From: Synechococcus sp. PROS-7-1
GTDB taxonomy: Bacteria; Cyanobacteriota; Cyanobacteriia; PCC-6307; Cyanobiaceae
Reading direction: 5' to 3'
Length of the DNA stretch: 64,000 bases
NCBI RefSeq assembly: GCF_014279795.1
Contig: NZ_CP047945.1
Coordinates: forward strand, 764,572-828,571
Shown here: piece after piece, positions 51,153 through 60,016 of the stretch
Layout of the letters: each line of letters begins with the position of its first letter
Position numbering within the stretch: the first letter of the stretch is position 1
The notes under the pieces: generated by a model
Seen by the model: the letters and a program-made list of their open reading frames with translations, nothing else
What the model was told of the DNA's origin: nothing
Database searches by the model: none
Position numbers and translations under genes: made by a program

Positions 51153-52246
51153 TGGCAGTGTCGTCCGCGCCGATCCAACATCAACGCAATCGGCTGCGTT
51201 TCGCGCGCCGGTGCTTCATCGCCGTTCTGGTGAGTGTGGTCTTGCTCGGCCTGCTTGGGCTTACGGCCGTGCGTCGCGATGCCGCGGATCTTCTGCAGCC
51301 TGAATCTCTGCTGGAGCTTCTGATCTGGTCTGGCTTTGTGCTGGTGGTCGTGATCGCTCTCGTGGGGGTGTATTCCGTGATGGCGGACTTCGTGTTCTGG
51401 GAGGGTTGGATGCGTGGCCTCCCAGATCCGTCCTGCCTCTTTACAAGAGAGATCAGCCAAGCCTCGATCCATCGTCATTACCTCGTGTATCTCGATGGCA
51501 TTCATCAGAGTGAGGAATGCCATCCGCCCAAGGTGACGGAGTTTCTGGAGTGTCTCGAGGAAGCGATTGCTGAAGACACGCTGCTGGTGAAGGGCATTGA
51601 GGCTTACACGATCACCAACGTTGGCTTGCGCTCCACCACGTTTGCAGGATGGTTCTGGCAGCGCCTTTTTTCCCTTCAGGAGCATCACCCCAATGGGTTA
51701 GTGCGCTTGATCTGTGCGTTCTCTGTACAGGCCAATAACGTGATCAAGGTTGGAATTTCATCGGATCGTCGCTATGGGCCGGTGATGAATTATGAGCTGG
51801 CACTCAAGATCGCCCGGCGTCTCGGATTGATGGGATTCCATCCCAGTCATGCGGCCCGGGTTGTGCTGGTGGGTTATAGCGGTGGCGGTGAGATGGCCAT
51901 TGGTACAGCAGAGATCCTGCAGCAGCTGTGTCGCGTTCCTGTCCAGGTGATCACGGTGTGCGGGGTGTTCAGCGGTAATGGATCTTTGGATGCCATTGAG
52001 GATGTGGCGATGGTGGTGGGAAGCCGGGATCCAGTTGCGGCTTTAGGACGCATTGCCTACCCGGGGCGCCTTCCGTTTCTGTTTCTGTCCAACTGGAATC
52101 GATGGCAGCGGCTTCATCCGCTTCATCGCTATCCGATTGAGGGGATGAGCCATAACGGCTCCACTGGGCCATTTTCGGTGGCTTTCCGCGGCGCAGTGGT
52201 CAATGCGATTTGCCGTGAACTGGAACGCTTCTCGCTCAAGGCTTAG
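51152..52246 (+). CDS. Membrane-anchored serine hydrolase-like protein
   Basis: 364 residues. Two N-terminal membrane helices (about 20-42 and 55-80) anchor an alpha/beta hydrolase-type domain that begins YLVYLDGIHQ, has the nucleophile elbow GYSGGG (serine in G-x-S-x-G) near 248 and a candidate catalytic His in EGMSHNGST near 332. Lipase or esterase activity at a membrane is inferred. It is the third gene of a coupled membrane trio and converges on the next gene with an 11-base overlap. Confidence 0.75.
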   Translation: MAVSSAPIQHQRNRLRFARRCFIAVLVSVVLLGLLGLTAVRRDAADLLQPESLLELLIWSGFVLVVVIALVGVYSVMADFVFWEGWMRGLPDPSCLFTREISQASIHRHYLVYLDGIHQSEECHPPKVTEFLECLEEAIAEDTLLVKGIEAYTITNVGLRSTTFAGWFWQRLFSLQEHHPNGLVRLICAFSVQANNVIKVGISSDRRYGPVMNYELALKIARRLGLMGFHPSHAARVVLVGYSGGGEMAIGTAEILQQLCRVPVQVITVCGVFSGNGSLDAIEDVAMVVGSRDPVAALGRIAYPGRLPFLFLSNWNRWQRLHPLHRYPIEGMSHNGSTGPFSVAFRGAVVNAICRELERFSLKA

Positions 52247-53696
52247 CGGTGCATTCCCCATTCAGGGATCTCACCAGGGTGAAAGGACTATGGGGCGGCT
52301 GGCTGGCGCGTAGGCGCCGGTTCGCCTCGTCGTTGGCGCTGCGGTTCACGAACAGATCCTGAGGTGTGGTCTCCAGGCTCCGCCTGTATCGCTCCACCGT
52401 TTCCGCATCGGCCTCTAGTCCGCTGTCCAGAAGCTGATTCAGCTGATCATCCAGGAGTTGGCGCCATAGACCACCAAGGGTCAGAGGGAATAAGTGGGTT
52501 GTTTGGCGCAAGGCCACTTCCAGCATGGCCGTTGAATCGATGCAGAAGCCAAGCGCTCCGTAGCCTCCGAGAGTCAGGCGGTTGCGCATGGCTGCACTGT
52601 TGTGGACAGCACCCATCAGGTCGCAGAGATCCAGGGCTGTGGTCAGTGTCTCGCCGGTGAGGCCTGACCCGAGATAGGCCACGGTGCCATTGCTGCGGTC
52701 GTTCTGCCATGGGCGATGCAGATCATTGAGAGCTGCCCAGCCGTTCAACCCTTCTGTTCCCTGGTAATACTGCAGCAGGAATGGTTCCCCAAGGTCAGGT
52801 TTCAGCTCCATCTCCAGGGAACAGTGGGGCAGGAGTGCTCGGCGTTCCTCTCCCCCAGAATCGCGAAGACCTGTGCGGTACGGCACGGCCAGGGGAATCT
52901 GTGCCCATCGATCACCGTCGCGGGTGCAGGCTCCAAGGCCGAAGCTGGCAATACTGGCTCGGAAGTGTGCTCTGCACTGCCACCCCCGCGCAATCAGGTG
53001 GGTGATCAACGCGGCACTGCGATCGAAGCTTTCAAAGCGGAATGGCTCCGAGGCGCACGGCGATGGCGGCAAGCGGTTACTTCCCAGCACATTGAGCACC
53101 TGGGCCAGCACACGGTTTCTCAAGCGGGCATTCTGCGATTGCTGAAACGGCAGGCCTTGGTTGCTCCACTGCAGCTCTGCACTGAAGCCCTTCACCGCGC
53201 GGGCGAGTGCTCCGGAAGACGGGGATGGGCTGTCCGGGGAGGAGAAGGTTTGCAGGCCGAGCAGGTCGGTGGGCAACAACCGCGTGCTCCCATCGTCAAG
53301 ATCGATGGATCGCTGGCACCAGCGATCCATGGCATTGATCGAGGTCGCGCCCTTCTCGCTCTCACTGGTGATCAGATGCTGGAGATCATCGGCGAGTGCT
53401 GCTAGAAGCAGTGGACTCACCAATCCATGCTCCAGCAAACTCCCCAGGTTGCGCAGGGATCGCGGCAGGGACGCCGGTTGAAGTCGCCAGCGTCTGGGCA
53501 GCATGAAGAGCAGGGGGATGAGCCGCTGGTGATTCAGCTGGGTCAGGGTTGACTTGAGAAACTCGTCCCGGCTGATATTTCGGCGCAGGCTGCTTGATTC
53601 CAGTGCCTGCTCGAATGAGATCAAAGGAGCGATGTCCCAGGCATCTCCCTTGGCTTGCCCCCAGCTGTCACTGAGATTCAGAAGGTCATCGGCCAT
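52236..53696 (-). CDS. Conserved cyanobacterial protein of unknown function
   Basis: 486 residues, soluble, no signal peptide, no recognised domain. The most conserved-looking part is in the C-terminal half: YLGSGLTGETLTTALDLCDLMGAVHNSAAMRNRLTLGGYGALG, a Gly-rich helical section. It lies 20 bases after prlC (leftward) and may be co-transcribed with it. I cannot suggest a function. Confidence 0.7.
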   Translation of the reverse strand: MADDLLNLSDSWGQAKGDAWDIAPLISFEQALESSSLRRNISRDEFLKSTLTQLNHQRLIPLLFMLPRRWRLQPASLPRSLRNLGSLLEHGLVSPLLLAALADDLQHLITSESEKGATSINAMDRWCQRSIDLDDGSTRLLPTDLLGLQTFSSPDSPSPSSGALARAVKGFSAELQWSNQGLPFQQSQNARLRNRVLAQVLNVLGSNRLPPSPCASEPFRFESFDRSAALITHLIARGWQCRAHFRASIASFGLGACTRDGDRWAQIPLAVPYRTGLRDSGGEERRALLPHCSLEMELKPDLGEPFLLQYYQGTEGLNGWAALNDLHRPWQNDRSNGTVAYLGSGLTGETLTTALDLCDLMGAVHNSAAMRNRLTLGGYGALGFCIDSTAMLEVALRQTTHLFPLTLGGLWRQLLDDQLNQLLDSGLEADAETVERYRRSLETTPQDLFVNRSANDEANRRLRASQPPHSPFTLVRSLNGECTAKP

Positions 53697-53716
53697 GACT
53701 CAGTGGCCCTATTGGC

Positions 53717-55834
53717 TCAGCCTGTCGATGCTGCAAGACCCGAATGGCGAATGAGCGCTGCACTGCTGGCATCCCGACCTCGGAACTTCCGGTAGATCTC
53801 TGCTGGACGGAGACTCCCTCCCAGGCTGAGAATCGTGTTTCGGAAGCGCTCGCCCGTTGCTGCCACAGCATCATCCTGCTCCAGACCGACCTCTTCAAAC
53901 GCAGAGAAGGCGTCAGCACTGAGAACTTCTGCCCACTTGTAGGAGTAATAGCCCGCTGCGTAACCCCCGGCAAAAATATGACCGAAGGCGCAGAGGAAGC
54001 GGTCTGTTTCGATCGGCGGCAACACTGTCGTCGTCTCGGCGATACGGCGACGGAAGGCATCCGGGCTCAGTCCGAGCTCTGGGGACCATTGGCTGTGCAG
54101 CCGTAGATCGGTGAGTGCGAAGTGGATCTGGCGAAGCGTGCCACTGCCCTGCATAAAGGTACGGCTGCTACAGAGCTTGATGTAATCCGCTTCGGGCAAC
54201 GGTTCACCTGTTGTCCAGTGCCTGGCCATGCCCATCAGAGTCTTCCGGTCGAAACACCAGTTCTCCATGAACTGACTGGGAAGTTCCACGGCATCCCACT
54301 CCACATTGTTGATGCCAGCGGCTTGGGGGTGCTCGACTGTTGTGAGCATGTGCTGCAAGCCATGCCCGAATTCGTGGAAGAGAGTCTCCACCTCCTCGAA
54401 GCTCATGAGGCTGGGGGTCTCCCCAGAGGGAGGGGTCTGATTGCAGATCAGGTAGGCCACCGGCAGGGTTAAGTCTCCGCTGGGGTGCCGTCTGCGGTTG
54501 AGGCACTCATCCATCCAGGCCCCGCCTCGCTTGCTCGCCGGCCGGCTGAAGGGATCCAGGTAAAACTGAGCCAGGGCCTCTCCACTGCGGTCCAGGACGC
54601 GGAAGAACCGCACGTCCTCATGCCAGATGGGCGCGTCTCCATCGGCCGCTTCAATGCGGATCGCAAACAGGCGTTCACAGAGGTTGAAGAGGCCATCGAG
54701 AACCTGGGGCAGGGGAAACCACGGCCTCAAGGCTTCCTGATCGAGATCGAAGCGATCCCTTCGCAGTTGCTCCGCCCAATAGCTCACATCCCATGCAGCG
54801 AGAGCTTCCTTGGCACCGCGGCTCGCAGCGAGTTGGTTCAGTTCCTTCAGCTCCTGTTCAGCGACAGGTATGGCCGCAACCCTGAGTTCTTCAAGAAGGG
54901 TTTCCACTGCATCCACCCCATCGGCCATCTTGGAGGCCAGGCTGAGCTCAGCCCAGTTGCTGTAGCCCAATCGCTGAGCCTGCTCCTGGCGTAACGCAAG
55001 GATTTCTTCGATGAGCGGGCCATTATCGAGCTCGCCCTGGCTCGCTCGGCTCACGTAGGCCTTGTACACCGTTTCGCGAAGATCGCGGTTTTCGGCATGG
55101 GTGAGGATCGGCACGTAGCTGGGCATGTCCAGTCCCAGGCGCCAAGGCCCTCCCGCTGCGGTGGGCTCGCCGCCGGAGGTGGCGCGCTCACCCGCCGTGG
55201 CAGCAGCAGCGGCCAGATTGTCCAAGACGCGTTCGGGAACTCCCCGCAGTTGATCCCGGTCGTGCACAACGAGGCTCCATTGCTGGGTGGCGTCGAGAAC
55301 GTGATTGCTGAAGCTGGTGGATAGGGCTGCCAGACGCTCGCTGGTGCGATTAAAGGCCTGCTGTTTGTCTCCTTTCAGGCCAACACCGCGATGCTGCATT
55401 GAGAGCAGTTCGGTTTCGAGAATGCGGACTTGGGTGGGGTCGAGTGTGTTGTTCTTTTGCTCCAGCAAGGAGCGAAGGGCCTGGTGAAGGACACCGCTCT
55501 GTCCGACCCTGTTGCTGAAACGCACCACCTCAGGTTGTTGACGAGCGTGGGCTTCACGCAACTCCGGCGTGTTGCGAACGGCTGTGAGGTGCGTGACCAC
55601 GCCCCAGCTCCAGCGCAATCGTTCCCCCAGAGCATGGAATGGAGGCATGAGCTCGTCCCAGGACAGGGGTGCGCTGTCTGGTGCGGAGAGGCGATCGCGA
55701 AGCTGGTCCTCCAGTGCGGTGAACCTTTCACTGAGATCAGCCAGAAGGGCCGGGATCTGTTGATCCACCTGCTCGGCATCGATGGCGTCAAATCGAGGGA
55801 GTCCCTCGCAACGCAGCAGTTCCGATGGGGACAT
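53717..55834 (-). CDS. prlC: Oligopeptidase A-like M3 metallopeptidase
   Basis: 705 residues, all-helical thimet-type fold. The zinc site is HEFGHGLQHM with the following acidic helix (NNVEWDAVELPSQFMENW) that gives the third ligand Glu. YNYKW-like YYSYKWAEVLSADAF near the C-terminus lines the substrate cleft. It degrades peptides of about 8-20 residues, including cleaved signal peptides, in the cytoplasm. Six bases separate it from ndhD. Confidence 0.95.
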   Translation of the reverse strand: MSPSELLRCEGLPRFDAIDAEQVDQQIPALLADLSERFTALEDQLRDRLSAPDSAPLSWDELMPPFHALGERLRWSWGVVTHLTAVRNTPELREAHARQQPEVVRFSNRVGQSGVLHQALRSLLEQKNNTLDPTQVRILETELLSMQHRGVGLKGDKQQAFNRTSERLAALSTSFSNHVLDATQQWSLVVHDRDQLRGVPERVLDNLAAAAATAGERATSGGEPTAAGGPWRLGLDMPSYVPILTHAENRDLRETVYKAYVSRASQGELDNGPLIEEILALRQEQAQRLGYSNWAELSLASKMADGVDAVETLLEELRVAAIPVAEQELKELNQLAASRGAKEALAAWDVSYWAEQLRRDRFDLDQEALRPWFPLPQVLDGLFNLCERLFAIRIEAADGDAPIWHEDVRFFRVLDRSGEALAQFYLDPFSRPASKRGGAWMDECLNRRRHPSGDLTLPVAYLICNQTPPSGETPSLMSFEEVETLFHEFGHGLQHMLTTVEHPQAAGINNVEWDAVELPSQFMENWCFDRKTLMGMARHWTTGEPLPEADYIKLCSSRTFMQGSGTLRQIHFALTDLRLHSQWSPELGLSPDAFRRRIAETTTVLPPIETDRFLCAFGHIFAGGYAAGYYSYKWAEVLSADAFSAFEEVGLEQDDAVAATGERFRNTILSLGGSLRPAEIYRKFRGRDASSAALIRHSGLAASTG

Positions 55835-55840
55835 GGATGA

Positions 55841-57412
55841 TCAGCCGGTGGGGAGGAGGGCGCGCATGGCCACGACGGTGTGTTTGGCCAGATCCACTGC
55901 CAGCGCATCGGTGGAGGCTTCATAGAGATCCATGGCGATCCGGGGCCAGATACCAATCACAAGCGTGGGGACCAGCAGGGTGAGACCAATCACCAGCTCG
56001 CGAGGACGCATGTCTTCGACAAAAGCGAGGGCGGGAATCCGCGGACCGAAGAACACCCGACGGCACATCGACAGGAGGTAGATCGGAGTGAGAACCAGGC
56101 CGATGGCTGCGAGCACGATGGTGGTGACCCTGAACAGCGTGGTGAAACTCTCCTGGCTGGTGATGCCGAGGAACACGGTGATTTCACTGATGAATCCACT
56201 CATGCCGGGCAATGCGAGCGATGCCAGGGAGCTGGCCAGGAAGAAGGCGAACGTAATCGGCAGCACCTTGGCAAGTCCGCCCATGTTCGGGATGGACAGG
56301 GTTTTGGTGCGCTCGTAAAAGCACCCGGTCACGAAGAACATGGCCGCGGCAATCAGGCCATGACTGATCATCTGCAGCATGGCTCCACTGATGCTGAGGG
56401 CATCGACGGCACCGATGCCCAGCAGCACAAATCCCATGTGACTGACCGAGCTGCAGGCGATTCTGCGCTTCACGTTGTCTTGCGCGAAGGCATTGAGTGC
56501 GCCATACACGATGTTGACGATGCCCAGAATGATCAGGGCCGGTGCCATGACAAGGTGGGCATCCGGAAGCATCTGAACGTTGAACCTGAGCAGGGCGTAG
56601 CCGCCCATTTTGAGAAGCACGCCTGCCAACAACATGGAGACTGGCGCATTCGCTTCCCCGTGGGCATCTGGAAGCCAGGTATGAAGAGGGAACATCGGCA
56701 GTTTCACGCCAAAGCCCACAAGGAAGCCGAGGTAACAAAGCAGGCCGAAGCTTCCTCCCGGTGAGCGTTGGGCGAGCTCATTGAGATTGAGGGTGAAGCT
56801 GTCGCCTGAGAGGGCCAGTGCGAGCCCGCTGATCAGGATCAGCAGCGACGCAAGCGCGGTGTAAAGGATGAATTTGGTCGCGGCGTATTGACGGTTCTGA
56901 CCACCCCAGATGGCAATCAAGAGATAAACGGGAACCAGTTCAAGCTCCCAGGCAAGGAAGAACAGCAGGAAATCCTGGGACAGGAACACGAGGCCCTGGG
57001 CCGAGGCCTGGACCAAAAGCAGGCCGAAATAAAGCCTTGATTTATGGGTGACATTCCAGCTCGCTGCAACCGAAAGCAGGGTGACCAGACCACTGAGAAC
57101 AACGACGGGTGCTGAGAGACCATCGGCGCCGAGGGACCATTCCAGGCCGATGGCTGGAAGCCAGCTGACCCTTTCCACAAGTTGGAGCTCGCTGCTGAGC
57201 GGATCAAAGTGCCGGCTGAACACAGCCAGCATGAGCACGAGATCAACCAGTAGTACGCCGATGGCCACATTGCGTGGCACCGGAGAAGGGGACTGGTCAT
57301 CGCCCGGCAAAAGGGGCATGACCAATGCCGCCGCCGCAGGCAGCAACACGATCAAGGAAAGCCAGGGGAAGCCCGCTTGGGACGCAGCCGTCAAAGGCAG
57401 ATTGGCGTCCAT
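55841..57412 (-). CDS. ndhD: NAD(P)H-quinone oxidoreductase subunit 4
   Basis: 523 residues from the ATG at 57412 (a GTG at 57421 is possible). About 14 membrane helices. The proton-channel segment [20 protein letters not shown] with the key Glu and the [23 protein letters not shown] loop are signatures of NdhD. It is one of the antiporter-like subunits of NDH-1 in thylakoids. Cyanobacteria have several ndhD copies; the separate location from ndhF suggests a respiratory-type (NdhD1/D2) copy, but this is inference. Confidence 0.95.
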   Translation of the reverse strand: MDANLPLTAASQAGFPWLSLIVLLPAAAALVMPLLPGDDQSPSPVPRNVAIGVLLVDLVLMLAVFSRHFDPLSSELQLVERVSWLPAIGLEWSLGADGLSAPVVVLSGLVTLLSVAASWNVTHKSRLYFGLLLVQASAQGLVFLSQDFLLFFLAWELELVPVYLLIAIWGGQNRQYAATKFILYTALASLLILISGLALALSGDSFTLNLNELAQRSPGGSFGLLCYLGFLVGFGVKLPMFPLHTWLPDAHGEANAPVSMLLAGVLLKMGGYALLRFNVQMLPDAHLVMAPALIILGIVNIVYGALNAFAQDNVKRRIACSSVSHMGFVLLGIGAVDALSISGAMLQMISHGLIAAAMFFVTGCFYERTKTLSIPNMGGLAKVLPITFAFFLASSLASLALPGMSGFISEITVFLGITSQESFTTLFRVTTIVLAAIGLVLTPIYLLSMCRRVFFGPRIPALAFVEDMRPRELVIGLTLLVPTLVIGIWPRIAMDLYEASTDALAVDLAKHTVVAMRALLPTG

Positions 57413-57468
57413 GGCGTCCACAACATTGAGATTGAACTTATCAGTTCCAGGGGTGGTGTTGAGTACAA

Positions 57469-58416
57469 CTACCCAGCATCGCGAGGCTGCCAGTGGCTTC
57501 CGGTTGTCTGCAAGCTCAGTAGGGGTGCTCGACTGGCAACACCCACCGACTCCCAGGCCCTCACCATGGCCTGGCTGATGCCGGGGCCTTTGTCTTCCGT
57601 GCACAGCGCCAGGATGCTGGGCCCTGCCCCACTGATGGCGCAGCCCCAGGCTCCCGCCTCGAGAGCGGCCTGGCGAACCTCCTGTCCGCCCTTGATCAAG
57701 CGCCACCGGTAAGGCTCATGCAGCCGATCATGCATGCCATCGGCAATCAGATCGCCGTTGCCCGTGCGCAGGCCCTGCAGGAGCAGGGTGAGCGCACCAA
57801 GATTGACCACCGCATCGCCCACGGGAACAGTTTTCGGCATGGCTCGCCGGGCTTCACTGGTGCTCAAGCGGATGGCAGGAATCGCCACGACGGCTTTCAC
57901 GCTGTGCATCCATTCGCAACGCACCACACGCCATCGCTGTGATGCCGCCTTGGCTGTCATGCACAAGCCCCCGAGCAGGGATGGCACCACATTGTCGGGA
58001 TGCCCCTCGATGTCGATGGCCAGTTCCAGCAGTTTTTCTTTGCTGAGGGGTTCCCCGACTAAGGCATTGGCGCCCACCAGACCGGCAACGATGGCTGTGG
58101 CACTACTCCCGAGGCCACGGGCCGGTGGAACCGCTAGACGCACCCTGGCTTCAAGAGCCACAGGCTCCTCTCCAGCTGCTTTCCAGACGCGCTGGGCGGC
58201 GCGATACACCAGGTTTTCAGCTCCGCCGCGGAGATGGGAACCCTCTTGCCCTTCGATGATCAATTCGAAGCGTTCGCCATCTCCCTCGATGCGCCGCATG
58301 GTGAAGCGGTTGTTCAGATCCAGGGCTGCACCGAGACAGTCGAAGCCTGGTCCGATGTTGGCTGTGGTGGCTGGAACATCCACCACAACGGTCTGGCCTA
58401 TGCGCGGCTGCGCCAT
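57469..58416 (-). CDS. thrB: Homoserine kinase
   Basis: 315 residues. GHMP-kinase family: N-terminal [23 protein letters not shown], the phosphate loop [21 protein letters not shown] and the C-terminal [17 protein letters not shown]. It phosphorylates homoserine in threonine synthesis. It lies 14 bases after glk on the same strand, and ndhD begins 57 bases further left. Confidence 0.97.
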   Translation of the reverse strand: MAQPRIGQTVVVDVPATTANIGPGFDCLGAALDLNNRFTMRRIEGDGERFELIIEGQEGSHLRGGAENLVYRAAQRVWKAAGEEPVALEARVRLAVPPARGLGSSATAIVAGLVGANALVGEPLSKEKLLELAIDIEGHPDNVVPSLLGGLCMTAKAASQRWRVVRCEWMHSVKAVVAIPAIRLSTSEARRAMPKTVPVGDAVVNLGALTLLLQGLRTGNGDLIADGMHDRLHEPYRWRLIKGGQEVRQAALEAGAWGCAISGAGPSILALCTEDKGPGISQAMVRAWESVGVASRAPLLSLQTTGSHWQPRDAG

Positions 58417-58430
58417 CGCTGATGCTCTGC

Positions 58431-59507
58431 TCAGGCCAGTGTCCCACCCGGCTCAGCCAGATCGCGAGCCCTGCAGGCCGCACTGAATAATCCGGCCTCC
58501 GGATCGGTGACGGCCCGGATGGTGAGGCTCTCGATCAAGGGCCTGAAGCGTCCTTTGCTGCGAAGAGGCTCCAGAAACTGCGAGGAGCGCAGGCCGTCGA
58601 TGACCTTTTCCGCAGTACCACCGCCGATCCAGAGTCCACCGACGCAGAGCTCCTGAAGAGCCAGATCTCCCGCGGCGGACCCATAGGCTCCGAGCCAAAG
58701 CGTCATCGCGGCCTGCGCCAAGGGATCACCTGACGCCGCTTCCCGACTGGTGTGGGCCGGCAAGTCTTCATGCTCAGGGTGCTCTGCCGGCAGTGTTTTC
58801 CAGGCTTTCGCCTTGCCTTGCAAGGGGTGATCGGTTTGATCCTGTGCGGAGAGCAGCCAGCACATCACATGCCCAAGCCCCGTGCCGCTGACAACGCGTT
58901 CGATCGACAGTCGATCGAGATCAAGAGCGCTGCGCATCCACTGGGCCAGGTGCCATTCATCCTCCGTGCGCGGGGCGAATTCCCGGTGACCTCCCTCACT
59001 GGGCAAGGCCAACCAACCCTTGGCCGCTGGAAGGCCGCGGGCCATTCCCAGGCCCGTGCCTGCGCCAAGAATGGCCACGGCTCCGCCGTCTTGTCCGGCA
59101 GGTGCCGGAGTGTCTCGGCCGCTTCCGGTCTGCAGCACCACCTGTTGTGACGCATTGAAGTGGGGCAGGCCATGGATGAGCACAGCAAAGTCGTTGACCA
59201 GCTCAAGGCGCTGCAGTCCTGTGGCTTTGCTGAGAGAGGCTTCACTCATGCTCCAGGGCAGATTCGTGAGCTTCGCTGTGCCGTTCTGAACTGGTCCTGC
59301 CACGGCGATGCAGCTGGTTTCAGGTTTGGAGAGACCTGGAGGCAGGGTCTTGAGAAAATCGCCCAGCATCGATTCGAGGTCGCTCCACTCAGCCGACGCA
59401 TAGCGGTGAGAAAACTCTTTGTTCAGCCCCTGATCGGTTTCGCTGTAGAGGGCCAGCAGGGTCTTGGTGCCTCCGAGATCTCCGGCCAAAAATGTTTTGG
59501 CTGCCAT
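58431..59507 (-). CDS. glk: Glucokinase (Glk family)
   Basis: 358 residues from the ATG at 59507. ATP-binding LAGDLGGTKTLLALY opens the protein. VNDFAVLIHGLPHF holds the catalytic Asp region, and GAGTGLGMARGLPAAKGWLALPSEGGH plus RVVSGTGLGH are typical of Glk (COG0837). It provides glucose 6-phosphate from internal glucose, for instance released by the GH63 enzyme or from glycogen. It is in a leftward group with thrB. Confidence 0.93.
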   Translation of the reverse strand: MAAKTFLAGDLGGTKTLLALYSETDQGLNKEFSHRYASAEWSDLESMLGDFLKTLPPGLSKPETSCIAVAGPVQNGTAKLTNLPWSMSEASLSKATGLQRLELVNDFAVLIHGLPHFNASQQVVLQTGSGRDTPAPAGQDGGAVAILGAGTGLGMARGLPAAKGWLALPSEGGHREFAPRTEDEWHLAQWMRSALDLDRLSIERVVSGTGLGHVMCWLLSAQDQTDHPLQGKAKAWKTLPAEHPEHEDLPAHTSREAASGDPLAQAAMTLWLGAYGSAAGDLALQELCVGGLWIGGGTAEKVIDGLRSSQFLEPLRSKGRFRPLIESLTIRAVTDPEAGLFSAACRARDLAEPGGTLA

Positions 59508-59596
59508 GGATTCGGGTCTGGGATCGATCCCAAGAGTGGAGATGGTGCTGTCAAACGGCAAGCAATCTGGACGACATCCTCATGGGATTGCGGTCG

Positions 59597-60016
59597 TCAG
59601 TGCTGTGCGTCTGCGCCAGCTTCATGGAAGAAAGTCAGCGGAAGCGGCCCCCAGGTGGTGCTGGGCTGGCTCTCGTCATCACCGTGTCCAGTGATCAGGA
59701 TTCCTTCTCCCAAGCCGTGCTCGATGCGGATGCGGATGGATCCACCGTTCTGGTTGGCCTTGAGGAACACAGGACCTTGCTCCTCGGTGCCGGTCACCAC
59801 CGTCATGGGCTCCCAAGTCTGACTGCGTTCCAGCGCCCGCAGGGCCGCAAGGGCTTGTGTGGCCGAGGGGGCCATGACGCCAACGGTGAACCAATTGGCG
59901 CTGGCCATGGCCTCAGATAGCTCTGCTCGCAGGCGTTGGGCGGCCTCCGTGCTGAGCTCCGGAGCCCCGCGCAGACGGGCCAGATCGCCGAGGGAGGTGA
60001 TTGGAGACTGCGTCAT
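59597..60016 (-). CDS. DUF1824 protein
   Basis: 139 residues, soluble alpha/beta. LSEAMASANWFTVGVMAPSATQALAALRALE and a Gly-rich VFLKANQNGGSIRIRIEHGLGEGILITGH segment fit DUF1824, a cyanobacterial family of unknown function. The start overlaps the stop of thrS by 4 bases, so it is co-translated with thrS. Confidence 0.85.
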   Translation of the reverse strand: MTQSPITSLGDLARLRGAPELSTEAAQRLRAELSEAMASANWFTVGVMAPSATQALAALRALERSQTWEPMTVVTGTEEQGPVFLKANQNGGSIRIRIEHGLGEGILITGHGDDESQPSTTWGPLPLTFFHEAGADAQH

